Assembly: GCF_042679565.1 (NCBI RefSeq)
Contig: NZ_JBHTMY010000002.1
Location: forward strand, 1,054,001-1,118,000
DNA: 64,000 nucleotides
Source: Namhaeicola litoreus
Lineage (GTDB): Bacteria; Bacteroidota; Bacteroidia; Flavobacteriales; Flavobacteriaceae
Direction of reading: 5' to 3'
Part shown: in pieces, positions 17,398 through 25,780 of the stretch
How the letters are laid out: every line of letters starts with the position of its first letter
Numbering within the stretch: position 1 is the first letter of the stretch
Position numbers and translations under genes: made by a program
The notes under the pieces: generated by a model
What the model saw: only the letters and a program-made list of their open reading frames with translations
Database searches by the model: none
Told to the model about the DNA's origin: nothing

Positions 17398-18434
17398 CAT
17401 ATCTGCAAGGGGTTTCTCAATACATCCAAAATTTAACTTTTCCCTTTTATCTTTGGTCTTTTATCTTTAGTCTTTATTATTCCCTTGCATATACCCCTCA
17501 TTTCCCATTGTTTTTGCGCGGATGCGCAAACAATGCCATTCGGTTGTTACAGTGCACACGTTTGCTCATTCCTCACGCGCAGCTCCCCCATAGCCCCAAA
17601 CCCTCTATGGTAAGTTACATATTTATTGGGGCTATGCCGCTGCTACATATTTTTTGCTCGCCTGCGTCTCACTCGGGCTATTCGGTGTCACGGTTTTTGC
17701 AAAAGCCAAATACGCATCACCCTTTTGCCCATTAAGTATGCCTTTCAGTCATACCCAATCGGTCAACGCGCACAAACGTTGTTCGCTCGTTCGTAACATA
17801 TAATTTTCCTCAACACCTCCCCAAAAACCCAAAATTATTTCCACCATCCGTCGGGTTGTGCTAATTTTAAGCACCATTTTCAAAACCCGGCCTCAAAGAA
17901 AAAAGAACGGCAATCAAAATCAAGGATTAGTAAGACGGAGAAGCTCCGATTGGCGATGAGGAGATCACTCCGACGCACTTAACCTTGATGAAGAGTGAAG
18001 TACTTTTTTCTTTGCAGCCTTGATCTTTTTGATTCGTTTTTGGATCAAGCCAAAAATGAATAGAATAAAATTAAAATTACCACTAACCCTCCTTTAAAAA
18101 CAAAAAAAACTCACTCCCTCCCAACCCTTGTCCCCCCTCCAAAAAGAAAAATCCACTATAGCAAAAACCCCGCGCCACCGGCGCATCACGTGGCTGCAGT
18201 CGGTACGCTCCGCATACCTTCTCCTGCACCACCCTCGTTCAGCTCGCTGGCTTGCCCGCCTCCGGCGTGCGGCTCGCAAGTTTAACCGCCCGAAAAATAA
18301 TAAAAATGTTAACCTCGGCATTTTTACCTCATTAAGAACTGAAAAGAGATTCTAAAACTTTCTACCTCAATTATTACTTAGCCAATGCAAAATTTGTTAG
18401 ATTGCCCCAACAGAAAAAACAGTTTAACCCAGAT
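17398..18434. other. Gene-free 1-kb region with inverted-repeat element
   Basis: The stretch 17500-17800 is richer in G+C than its surroundings and carries many small direct and inverted motifs. No frame has a plausible protein composition. 17894-18014 is a long imperfect inverted repeat (listed separately), followed by a CTTGATC...GATCAAG hairpin at about 18019-18050. 18160-18290 is again GC-rich. It resembles intergenic elements spread through flavobacterial genomes. Confidence 0.6.
17894..18014. repeat. Long imperfect inverted repeat
   Basis: The outer arms are a perfect 12-bp inverted repeat, CAAAGAAAAAAG (17894-17905) and CTTTTTTCTTTG (18003-18014). An inner pair, ATCAAGG (17919-17925) and CCTTGAT (17983-17989), keeps the same centre, and CGGAG/CTCCG pairs lie inside. 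The whole 121 bp could fold as one hairpin. Confidence 0.65.
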
Positions 18435-19319
18435 ATGAATAAAAGAGATTTTATAATTAAACAAATTGCAAAAACTAATAAGAAAAATTTTGAGAATTAT
18501 GTAGTTACGCGCATATACCATATGCTCAATAGGTCTGATGTAAAATTTATGACCCAACAATATGTCAATAGAAACGAAGGTCATGCTTTAACCGATATGT
18601 ATTTTCCGCAACTGGCATTGCATATAGAAATTGATGAGCCTTTTCATAAAAAACAAATTGAATCTGATCTTAATAGAGAAACGGAAATTATTCAAGCCAC
18701 AAATCATGAGGTAAGGCGAATTTCCATAACCCCGGATATTGAATCCATTGATCACCAAATAGATTTGGTGGTGAACGAGTTGAGGAAACGAATAATTACA
18801 CGCGAACAAAATGCCAACTGGGAACCCTGGGATATTGAGAAGGAATTTAATCCACAGTACCACATAGAAAAAGGGTATCTGGCGGTAAATGAAAATCCGG
18901 CCTTCAGAAAAATCATTGACGCCTGCAACTGCCTGGGTCAGGACTATAAAGCCGTTCAGCAAGGATGGTTTAAAAGCAAGGTCTATCCCAATCATTATCT
19001 GTGGTTTCCGAAATTCTATGATAATGAAGAGTGGGATAATCGAATAAGCAATGACGGAAAAACGATTTTTGAGAAATGTAAAAACCCGGATAATTACAAA
19101 AAATGGTTTGAAGGTGCTATAAACAATCCTGTTAAGAGAATTACATTTCCACGATCCTTTGATAATTTGGGTTTCAAATTATACAAATTTGCAGGAATTT
19201 TTGAAACGGATTTCGAAAACTCATCTCCTGAAAATGGAATGATATACAAATTGAAACAACATAAACTAGAATTAAAAAAAACAGAACCTGAATTAGCAAA
19301 AGAGAATATTCGTTTATAA
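18435..19319 (+). CDS. AbaSI/PvuRts1I-like modification-dependent restriction endonuclease
   Basis: From ATG 18435 the protein has 294 residues; an upstream TTG (18402) is possible. The N-terminal third is a Vsr-like nuclease: KFMTQQYVNRNEGHALTD (D54) then LALHIEIDEPFHKKQ (E65, D67). The C-terminal part, with GWFKSKVYPNHYLWFPKFY and ISNDGKTIFEKC, matches my memory of the SRA-like reader domain of AbaSI. Enzymes of this family cut DNA containing 5-hydroxymethylcytosine or its glucosylated form, so they restrict T4-like phages and spare unmodified host DNA. They need no partner methyltransferase, which fits a stand-alone gene. Assignment is from remembered family motifs. Confidence 0.82.
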   Translation: MNKRDFIIKQIAKTNKKNFENYVVTRIYHMLNRSDVKFMTQQYVNRNEGHALTDMYFPQLALHIEIDEPFHKKQIESDLNRETEIIQATNHEVRRISITPDIESIDHQIDLVVNELRKRIITREQNANWEPWDIEKEFNPQYHIEKGYLAVNENPAFRKIIDACNCLGQDYKAVQQGWFKSKVYPNHYLWFPKFYDNEEWDNRISNDGKTIFEKCKNPDNYKKWFEGAINNPVKRITFPRSFDNLGFKLYKFAGIFETDFENSSPENGMIYKLKQHKLELKKTEPELAKENIRL

Positions 19320-19364
19320 CAAAAAAATATGCTTTTCCAATAAAAATTAAAATTAAATTTCTTC

Positions 19365-20435
19365 ATGAACATTTTCAGAATTCTATCATCCCATGACGGT
19401 TCCATCAACGAACCCAACGTTAGTTCCTTTTTAGCTTATTTATTAAATCCCAATGAAGACCATGGCATTTCAAGTCTGTTGCTACAAGAGATCTTAAATG
19501 AATTAATCAATGTCGACACAAATTTCTTGTCCAAAATCCAATACAAGAACAGAATCACAGATCTCTCACAATATTCTGGTTATTCGATCAACGTGATGCC
19601 CGAATTAACGGTAAGCCTCAACCAGGAAGGGAAGAAAAAGAGAAGAGATATTGATATTCTTATTGAAATTGTAGACGATAGATCCAAAGAGATCATCTAC
19701 GCCATTTGTATCGAAAATAAGATTACCGATGCGTCGATCAATAAAACCGACACACAGTTGCAAGACGAATTAAACGGTCTGAAAGCGCTTTATGCCGAAA
19801 GCGCTTTAAACCCCGAAATCTACATGATTTACTTAACCCCTCAACCTTCAGATATAGCATCTCAATCCTTTGAAAAACTGGAGTACGAAAAGAAATACCA
19901 TTTATACTGGGCCAACCACGAAAACGCTGTGTTTAATAAATTGATCAAAATATTCAATGATGAAAACCAGGGTCTGATCGATCCGATCAACGACCAGGTT
20001 TCCTATTTGATCAAATCTTTCCTCTCGTTTATCAAAACAAATTTCAAAAGCTACATAGAAGAAAGAAGAGAATTTTTGGAAAAGAAAAATTATGGCAAAC
20101 CGGTGATCGATTTACTCAACGATTTCGCTGCAAAATTGGAAGAAGACAAGTCTTATGCTATAGCCAAATTAAAAAAACAATTTTCTGATTATGTCTTGAA
20201 TGAATCAGGAATTCAATTGCACAATGCCACTAGAAATGCACACTTTACTATAGCTACAGTCAACGACAGAAACCGCGGGCATTATTCAGTAAAAAGACCT
20301 GATGACGAGCGTAAGAATATTTTTTATTACCCGGATGAAAGTCGAAAAAATGTAAAGAAATTCAGACAAGGCATAGATAAGAACATTCCTATCTTTTTCA
20401 AAAATGACGATGAAATTGATTCCACTTTATCCTAA
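19365..20435 (+). CDS. PD-(D/E)xK nuclease superfamily protein
   Basis: The 356-residue protein begins NIFRILSSHDGSINEPNVSSFLAYLL, typical of the PDDEXK_4-type family. It carries a nuclease core RRDIDILIEI (D95, D97) and CIENKI (E117-x-K119) at the expected spacing. No signal peptide or membrane helix is present. Proteins of this group are common in defence islands and are often annotated as nuclease-like without known substrate. It follows the AbaSI-like gene by 45 bp on the same strand, so the two may be co-transcribed. The C-terminal 100 residues (HFTIATVNDRNRGHYSV...) form a separate, unassigned domain. Confidence 0.75.
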   Translation: MNIFRILSSHDGSINEPNVSSFLAYLLNPNEDHGISSLLLQEILNELINVDTNFLSKIQYKNRITDLSQYSGYSINVMPELTVSLNQEGKKKRRDIDILIEIVDDRSKEIIYAICIENKITDASINKTDTQLQDELNGLKALYAESALNPEIYMIYLTPQPSDIASQSFEKLEYEKKYHLYWANHENAVFNKLIKIFNDENQGLIDPINDQVSYLIKSFLSFIKTNFKSYIEERREFLEKKNYGKPVIDLLNDFAAKLEEDKSYAIAKLKKQFSDYVLNESGIQLHNATRNAHFTIATVNDRNRGHYSVKRPDDERKNIFYYPDESRKNVKKFRQGIDKNIPIFFKNDDEIDSTLS

Positions 20436-20462
20436 ATAAACATATTATTTATTCTGAAAGCC

Positions 20463-20492
20463 CTGCTACAGAGTGATTGTATCACGTGGTTT
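20463..20492 (+). repeat. Hairpin repeat (GTGAT-TGT-ATCAC variant)
   Basis: The hairpin GTGAT-TGT-ATCAC (20473-20485) is followed by GTGGTTTCAC. It is a diverged member of the element found intact at 25692 and 26676. The stem differs from those copies, but pairing is kept by matching changes. Confidence 0.6.
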
Positions 20493-20603
20493 CACTTTTA
20501 TCTGCTTTTGTTAATAAACCAGCAAAAAATTACCATTATATTGATCTATTTTTAAATTAAAAATTAATTTTAGTCACATAAATTCAACGATCACATTAAT
20601 CAA

Positions 20604-21629
20604 ATGACTGAATTTCAAATAAACGATCCAAGTTTAGAATCCCAATGGAGAGCGTTGATCCTCTTTGGAAAGAATTCAGCCACGTACAAATTTGCATTTG
20701 CCAAAAGCTTGTTGGAATTGATCGACCGGGAAACGACTGCTATCTCTTTGTCAGATTTAGCAAAACCATTCGCAAAAAATATCACAACACATCTCAAAAA
20801 AAGTGACAAACAAGGGAATTCTAATTCAAGCACTTTTTTAAAAGCTTGCAGAGAATACAATAACGGCATCATCGATGAGGCGAAACTGCTATTTCAAACC
20901 GAGAAATTGGGTTTTGTAAATGTTGTAGACGCCTTTCAAAATGTGAATGGTGGACAAATACCCAATTTATTCTATGAAAAGGATTATGCCAATGGCCGGA
21001 AAAGAATTGTCATTAAAGACGACCTGTTGAAACTCAAAGAAAGCTATCACTTTCAAAATTTCGAACAAGAAACAGAAGCGCGATGGAATCTGGTAGAAAC
21101 GGCCTGGAATCTCAGGATAAATCCCAATTTATTAGAGGTAAAATACGATGAAACTACTTCCCTTTTCTTCCTGGAGAACGACCTGATGAGAAGGAAAGAC
21201 ATTACCTCTGTTCGGGATTCATTAAATGGATATCAAAAAGGAAAATGCTTTTATAGCTTTCAAGACATTACCGTAAAAAAAGGAAGCCTGAGCATATGCG
21301 AAGTCGACCACTTTTTACCCCATGCCAATAAAAAGAGCCATAGTAATGCGGGTGCAAATATCAATGGCGTATGGAATTTAGTCCTAGCAGAACCGTCAAT
21401 CAATAAAGAGAAAAGTGCAAAAGTACCCGATATTAAATTTTTGAACCGTCTATTTAATAGAAACGAATTTTATATCAGTAGCAAGCACCCTTTAGCAGAA
21501 ACCATCATCAATCAAACGGGAAAAACAAAAGAAAAAAGAAAAGCATTTCTGCAGAAACAATACGACATTGCCAAAGCAAATTCAATTATAACCTGGCAAC
21601 CGAGCATAGAACTAAAAGGAAATTTTTAA
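20604..21629 (+). CDS. HNH endonuclease-domain protein
   Basis: The 341-residue protein has its HNH motif in the C-terminal third: C215 in KGKCFYSFQDI, then ICEVDHFLPH (D235-H236) and GVWNLVLAEPSIN (N258). The two cysteines C215 and C232 may be part of a partial zinc site. The N-terminal 200 residues are helical and probably bind DNA or sense a signal. The stop codon overlaps the ATG of the following HIT gene (TAATG), so the two are made together. HNH proteins of this layout are typical of defence islands; the target is unknown. Confidence 0.8.
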   Translation: MTEFQINDPSLESQWRALILFGKNSATYKFAFAKSLLELIDRETTAISLSDLAKPFAKNITTHLKKSDKQGNSNSSTFLKACREYNNGIIDEAKLLFQTEKLGFVNVVDAFQNVNGGQIPNLFYEKDYANGRKRIVIKDDLLKLKESYHFQNFEQETEARWNLVETAWNLRINPNLLEVKYDETTSLFFLENDLMRRKDITSVRDSLNGYQKGKCFYSFQDITVKKGSLSICEVDHFLPHANKKSHSNAGANINGVWNLVLAEPSINKEKSAKVPDIKFLNRLFNRNEFYISSKHPLAETIINQTGKTKEKRKAFLQKQYDIAKANSIITWQPSIELKGNF

Positions 21630-21994
21630 TGAGTGTATTTTCAAACATTTCAGCTGACAAAGTCATTTATCAAGGGCATAATTTCTTCCTGATATTTGAT
21701 GCCTATCCGGTATCTCCGGGTCATATTTTGATCATCTCAAATGAAGAAAAGCCAGACTATTTTGATTTGAACAAAGAAGAAAAAGAAGAATTAAATTCTT
21801 TGATCTTGATGGCTAAGGACATCATTGAAAAGGACTACAAACCTGATGGATATAATATTGGTATGAATTGCGGAATAGCTGCCGGACAAACGGTGATACA
21901 CTTCCATTGTCATGTAATTCCCAGATATCATGGTGATATGGAAAACCCACGCGGAGGCATTAGACATTGTATCAGCGGGAAGGGGTATTATTAG
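21629..21994 (+). CDS. HIT-family (histidine triad) hydrolase
   Basis: The 121-residue protein shows the histidine triad H91-F-H93-C-H95-VIPR near its C-terminus and the VSPGHILIISNEE strand of the HIT fold. HIT proteins hydrolyse nucleoside 5'-monophosphate esters or dinucleoside polyphosphates, or remove AMP from DNA ends. Translation is coupled to the upstream HNH gene by a TAATG overlap. This suggests a dedicated partner rather than a housekeeping HIT protein, for example acting on nucleotide adducts or on a signal nucleotide. Confidence 0.9.
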   Translation: MSVFSNISADKVIYQGHNFFLIFDAYPVSPGHILIISNEEKPDYFDLNKEEKEELNSLILMAKDIIEKDYKPDGYNIGMNCGIAAGQTVIHFHCHVIPRYHGDMENPRGGIRHCISGKGYY

Positions 21995-22067
21995 CACACT
22001 AAATCTGTTCGTTCTATGGGCCCGAAAATGTTTCAACCAAACCAATTATATCTCCTAATTTAATTTT

Positions 22068-22096
22068 ATAAATAATTATTTTAGTGATGATATAAC
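22068..22096 (+). repeat. 29-bp cassette-boundary repeat, copy 1
   Basis: Twenty-nine bases ending TTTTAGTGATGATATAAC are identical to 25781-25809. Both copies lie just before the start of a gene (22111 and 25844) and are followed by a CGTTA-like triplet region. Confidence 0.8.
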
Positions 22097-22098
22097 AC

Positions 22099-22108
22099 GT
22101 TACAGCAC
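22099..22108 (+). repeat. Left arm of 10-bp inverted repeat flanking the lipoprotein gene
   Basis: GTTACAGCAC here is the exact reverse complement of GTGCTGTAAC at 22801-22810, just after the lipoprotein gene, so the gene is bracketed by inverted ends, as a mobile cassette would be. Confidence 0.6.
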
Positions 22109-22110
22109 AT

Positions 22111-22791
22111 ATGACCACAAAACAAACATTCATCATAATTTCAATATTTCTGTTTTTAATTAGCTGTGATAAAAAGCAGACTGATTTGGAATTTGAAAGG
22201 TCTGTTGCGAATGAAATTTTTCCGGCGTTACTTGATTCTGTTTTTTACGATACAAGATTGACACCACCACCACCACCACCGCCGCCACCAAATTCTGAAT
22301 GGAGTGATTCAACAGCAATAAAATGGGACGAATCGAAAATGATAGCCGATTATGAAAAACGAAAAGCTGAATTAGAAAAGGATACTACTATATTAGTGAT
22401 TGCTATCGTTGACAGTACTTACCGAATAGATAAACGAGCGAAAAAAGAGTTAATTGATTTTTATAAAGATTTCGCAATTGAATTGGACACCATAAGTATT
22501 GAAAAGCCCTATAAAATTAATTTAACGGATTTAAAACACGCTGATAAGTTTAAGTTAAAATACCGTTCTGAATTGCCAGCGACAAGCAAAGTATGGAAAG
22601 GCGATTATGATTTTCACCTTTCTGGAATAACTGGATTTTCACGTATTCAGTTTGACAAATCCAAAAATTATGGAGTTCTAAAAAGTAGCTTTGGTTGCGG
22701 AAGTCTTTGTGGATTTAGCGCTCTTGTATTTATTAGAAAAGTAAAAGGAAAATGGATTATCGACAAGGTAATGGTAACAGGAATATCGTGA
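22111..22791 (+). CDS. Lipoprotein with polyproline tract
   Basis: The 226-residue product has a lipoprotein signal peptide (MTTKQTFIIISIFLFLISC, lipobox LISC) and would be anchored to a membrane. A run of nine prolines, coded by a CCA/CCG triplet repeat near 22263-22290, follows. The rest is a beta-rich domain ending in FGCGSLCGFSALVFIRKVKG, with a CxxxC pair. No enzyme family is recognised. The gene stands alone between inverted repeats and looks like a mobile cassette of the flavobacterial type. Confidence 0.7.
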   Translation: MTTKQTFIIISIFLFLISCDKKQTDLEFERSVANEIFPALLDSVFYDTRLTPPPPPPPPPNSEWSDSTAIKWDESKMIADYEKRKAELEKDTTILVIAIVDSTYRIDKRAKKELIDFYKDFAIELDTISIEKPYKINLTDLKHADKFKLKYRSELPATSKVWKGDYDFHLSGITGFSRIQFDKSKNYGVLKSSFGCGSLCGFSALVFIRKVKGKWIIDKVMVTGIS

Positions 22792-22800
22792 ATAAAATAC

Positions 22801-22810
22801 GTGCTGTAAC
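22801..22810 (+). repeat. Right arm of 10-bp inverted repeat flanking the lipoprotein gene
   Basis: GTGCTGTAAC mirrors 22099-22108. The following 130 bp (GGCGGATTCGACTACGTCCG region to GGTTATACGAAACCGTTAT at about 22917-22935) contains further short inverted repeats that resemble a cassette recombination site. Confidence 0.55.
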
Positions 22811-22950
22811 AATGTATAACCGCAATTACGGCGGATTCGACTACGTCCGAATCCACTTGGAATTGCTAAAGTCAGTGCCAAACCGAATAATAAAGCAAAT
22901 TAACCCGTAACTGACGGTTATACGAAACCGTTATCTCAAAATCGTAGTAA

Positions 22951-23949
22951 ATGATCTATTACTTTATCGCAGATTTGACTGAACTGGACCCTTACCAAGA
23001 AATTTCAATTGTTGAAGGTGTAACTCTAAAAAAAATTCCAGTTGAACGGCTTGAACAATTAAAGGCTTACATTAAAATGTATCATCCGCATGATAAAATG
23101 CCAATGTTTAATGTCCCAAGTAACGATTTTGATAACTCTTATTATGAATACAAAATTGCCAAAGAATTGCCATCTGGCGGAATCTCGAGAGCCAAAAGAA
23201 GTATTGATGATTTTCGGTACTTTGTATTAGAAGATTCTGTGTCGGATAGATATAATATGATGTATGCAAAAGCTTTCGCCTTAGCCGATAAAGATTATTT
23301 CGTTCCCTTCAGTTTTTCCACCAGTTCCATTAAAAATTCATTTAATGAACTTTGCATCTATAATTATTACAATGAATTGAATAGGATCGATACCTATTGG
23401 ATAACGAATAAAATTAGAGTAAATCGTCCTAAAGGTTTTACAAATCATGATAATAAACAGGTTGTCTCCTATCTAAAATTGCTCGAAGACTTTAATCAAA
23501 TTAAATCCGATTTCCCACATATCGATAAATCGTTAGAAGATTTCTTTCTGACATTCGAATTATCAAATTATTCGACCTTTAAAATTGTAAGCTATATTGC
23601 TTGTTTGGAGCTGTTACTAGTGAATGGAAGTCAAGATAGATTAAAATCAATTAGTGGTCAATTACAAACTAAACTTAACCTGCTAAACAATCAATGGGAC
23701 AATCCAATAATAATTGAAAATCACATTAAGGGACCTCAAACCTTAACTCTAGGTAAAGTGATGGAAACAATCTATTCCTATCGCAGCGTGGTAGCACATG
23801 GAGATTTTATTGATTTTTCAAAAAAACTAAATATTCTAGAGGATTTAGACAGGGTAGATATATTAAATTTCGTTAGAACGATTTTAAAAAAGGTAATAAT
23901 CTATTCATTGCAAAATCCAAAATTGATTAGAGATTTGAAAAAGTGTTAG
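22951..23949 (+). CDS. Apea-like HEPN domain protein
   Basis: This 332-residue protein has no signal peptide. Near its C-terminus it contains YSYRSVVAHGDFIDF, where R278 and H283 form the RxxxxH motif of HEPN ribonuclease domains in the Apea-like style. The preceding helix (SYIACLELLLVNG) also fits that family. HEPN proteins of this sort are usually RNases that act in abortive phage defence or toxin roles. The N-terminal two thirds (about 200 residues) probably form the sensor. The gene stands alone between cassette-type repeats with no antitoxin-like partner next to it. Confidence 0.7.
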   Translation: MIYYFIADLTELDPYQEISIVEGVTLKKIPVERLEQLKAYIKMYHPHDKMPMFNVPSNDFDNSYYEYKIAKELPSGGISRAKRSIDDFRYFVLEDSVSDRYNMMYAKAFALADKDYFVPFSFSTSSIKNSFNELCIYNYYNELNRIDTYWITNKIRVNRPKGFTNHDNKQVVSYLKLLEDFNQIKSDFPHIDKSLEDFFLTFELSNYSTFKIVSYIACLELLLVNGSQDRLKSISGQLQTKLNLLNNQWDNPIIIENHIKGPQTLTLGKVMETIYSYRSVVAHGDFIDFSKKLNILEDLDRVDILNFVRTILKKVIIYSLQNPKLIRDLKKC

Positions 23950-23962
23950 AAAACCTGCCCTA

Positions 23963-24013
23963 CTCCCGCGCGCAATGAAATACAGCGCAGCTAATGTATC
24001 GCGTGGTTTTAAG
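23963..24013 (+). repeat. Hairpin repeat, enlarged copy
   Basis: The outer ends CTCCCGCGCG and GTATCGCGTGGTTTTAAG match the compact copies at 25692 and 26676, but the loop is replaced by about 25 extra bases. It lies directly downstream of the HEPN gene. Confidence 0.65.
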
Positions 24014-24202
24014 TAGATCAACTTTGCTCGAAAAATATAAAAATGTTGACTTTCATTGATTTATATCATTTAAAATAAAATCCTATCTGTTAATTTTGAT
24101 ATAATATGATTTTGTTTGTCTATCCCTAAAATAAGATAAAAGGATCTATTTGGTTGGATATAACAAGTTTTACAAGAGTTTGAAACCGAAAAAAATTGAA
24201 AT

Positions 24203-24841
24203 TTGAAATTAAGAAATTGTTTTAGAGAACCTATAAAAGAAATATTTCAAGCGGCTGAATATTTGAATCAAGCTGTTTCATTTCACGAAAATGGAGAATT
24301 TCTTAAAGCTGAAAATTTAATTTTAAAAGCTGATATTCCTGAAATTAGGGAATGGACAGAATCTCTTTGGGGAAAAAACAGTCCTTATCTCAATTTTGAG
24401 AAAACCGTTGACTCTCCTCCCATTTTGAAAAAAGAGGAACGTATTGAAACAAGAATGCCGAATAAAGCTCTAAAAGAGAAAATTATTGAACGAGATGGAT
24501 ATAATTGTGTGTTTTGCGGAACTCCTGTGATTAGAGCAGAAATTAGAAAAATCATACAACAATTTTATCCGAAAGCATTAAAATGGGAAAGAAAAAACAT
24601 TGACCAACATTCTGCATTTCAAGCAATGTGGTTGCAATACGACCATCTTCTTCCTCATTCAAGAGGAGGAAATAATGATTTGAATAATTTAGTAATAACT
24701 TGTGCTCCTTGTAATTTTGCGAGAATGCAATACACGTTAAGCGAAGTAAGTCTTTTAAATCCGTTAAACCGAGAAAGAACAAATTATGAATGGGACGGAT
24801 TAGAACGAATAAAAAAAATCGTTGTACGAAACCTCATATAA
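24203..24841 (+). CDS. HNH endonuclease (four-cysteine zinc type)
   Basis: The 212-residue frame starts at TTG 24203; no better start is visible, so the N-terminus is uncertain. The C-terminal half is a typical McrA-like HNH domain: C102-x2-C105 in YNCVFCGTP, then QYDHLLPHSRGG (D147-H148), NNLVITCAPCN (C167, C170) and N161/N162. The cysteines hold a structural zinc, and the histidine is the catalytic base. The N-terminal 90 residues are helical. It stands alone, as expected for a modification-dependent or defence nuclease in a cassette; the target is unknown. Confidence 0.8.
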   Translation: MKLRNCFREPIKEIFQAAEYLNQAVSFHENGEFLKAENLILKADIPEIREWTESLWGKNSPYLNFEKTVDSPPILKKEERIETRMPNKALKEKIIERDGYNCVFCGTPVIRAEIRKIIQQFYPKALKWERKNIDQHSAFQAMWLQYDHLLPHSRGGNNDLNNLVITCAPCNFARMQYTLSEVSLLNPLNRERTNYEWDGLERIKKIVVRNLI

Positions 24842-24990
24842 TTTGTGATTACATTCGAACTAACATTAACCACAAACATTCAACAAATGATTTGCTACCT
24901 CCGAAAAATCTTCGTTTTTCTAGGCGCACAAATCATATAAAAACTCATTATTAAAGGTTTAAAAAACTCAACGAGAATTAAAAAATACTT

Positions 24991-25674
24991 ATGACAGATT
25001 TTGCGGACAAAGTAATTGAATTTCACAAAAACCTTGAATATAAAGGGAAACTAAAAGAAAACGTCCAAGTGATGAATCCCTTTAAGGATAATGAGGAAAT
25101 CCTATCGATTTTGGAAAAATTCTACAAAAAGTTCTTTAGCGACAACAATCAGCGAAAAATTATACTGGGAATTAATCCAGGAAGGCTTGGAGCTGGTGCA
25201 ACAGGCATTCCTTTTACTGATACAAAGAGGTTAGCAGAAGTATGTGGAATTGAATCATCATCAATTCAAACCCACGAGCCATCTTCAGTATTTGTATATG
25301 ACGTAATCAAAGAATTTGGCGGAAGTGAAAAATTTTACGATAAATTTTATATTAATTCTGTTTGTCCATTAGGATTTGTAGAGCAAAATCAAAAAGGGAA
25401 TTGGGTTAATTGTAATTATTATGATTATGACGAATTATTCCAATCATCAAAGGAATTCATAATCTCAAGCCTGCGAAAACAGATTGCATTTGGGATTGAC
25501 ACATCTGTTTGCTTCATTCTTGGAAAAACGAATGCTGTTTTTTTCAAAAAAGTAAATAATGAAGCAAAACTATTTGATAAAGTAATTGTTTTTGACCATC
25601 CAAGATATATTGTACAATATAAAAAGAAACTCAATGAAAAATATATTGCAGATTATTTAAACGAACTAAAATAA
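24991..25674 (+). CDS. SMUG2-like uracil-DNA glycosylase family protein (DUF4918)
   Basis: The 227-residue protein has the UDG-fold motif ILGINPGRLGAGATGIPF (residues 58-75, with N62) and the closing motif DHPRYIVQYK (H203). The order SVFVYDVI...FYINSVCPLGF is the pattern I associate with the SMUG2/DUF4918 branch. Such enzymes remove uracil or oxidised pyrimidines such as hydroxymethyluracil from DNA. Its place among cassette genes that target modified DNA makes either base-excision repair or restriction of modified phage DNA possible. The family assignment is solid; the biological role is open. Confidence 0.85.
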   Translation: MTDFADKVIEFHKNLEYKGKLKENVQVMNPFKDNEEILSILEKFYKKFFSDNNQRKIILGINPGRLGAGATGIPFTDTKRLAEVCGIESSSIQTHEPSSVFVYDVIKEFGGSEKFYDKFYINSVCPLGFVEQNQKGNWVNCNYYDYDELFQSSKEFIISSLRKQIAFGIDTSVCFILGKTNAVFFKKVNNEAKLFDKVIVFDHPRYIVQYKKKLNEKYIADYLNELK

Positions 25675-25691
25675 TAGCAACAAAACCCCAG

Positions 25692-25722
25692 CTCCCGAGC
25701 GATTATATCGCTTGGTTTTAAG
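25692..25722 (+). repeat. Hairpin repeat, compact copy (AGCGAT-TAT-ATCGCT)
   Basis: The stem AGCGAT-TAT-ATCGCT (25698-25712) sits between CTCCCG and TGGTTTTAAG. Compared with the copy at 26676, both strands of the outer base pair have changed, keeping the stem. Confidence 0.8.
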
Positions 25723-25780
25723 CATATTAACCGTTTCAAAAAAGGATCAAATAAACTTTTTAATCACTTAATTTCATAAA

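Noticed and set aside
17364..17735. 123-codon frame in the gene-free region
   Set aside because: It starts inside the preceding gene and a repeat leader, and its composition is low-complexity and hydrophobic without protein-like pattern.
18094..18355. Overlapping 75-codon frames on both strands in the GC-rich patch
   Set aside because: Both frames are Arg/Ala-rich from GC-rich intergenic sequence, with no start context and no family.
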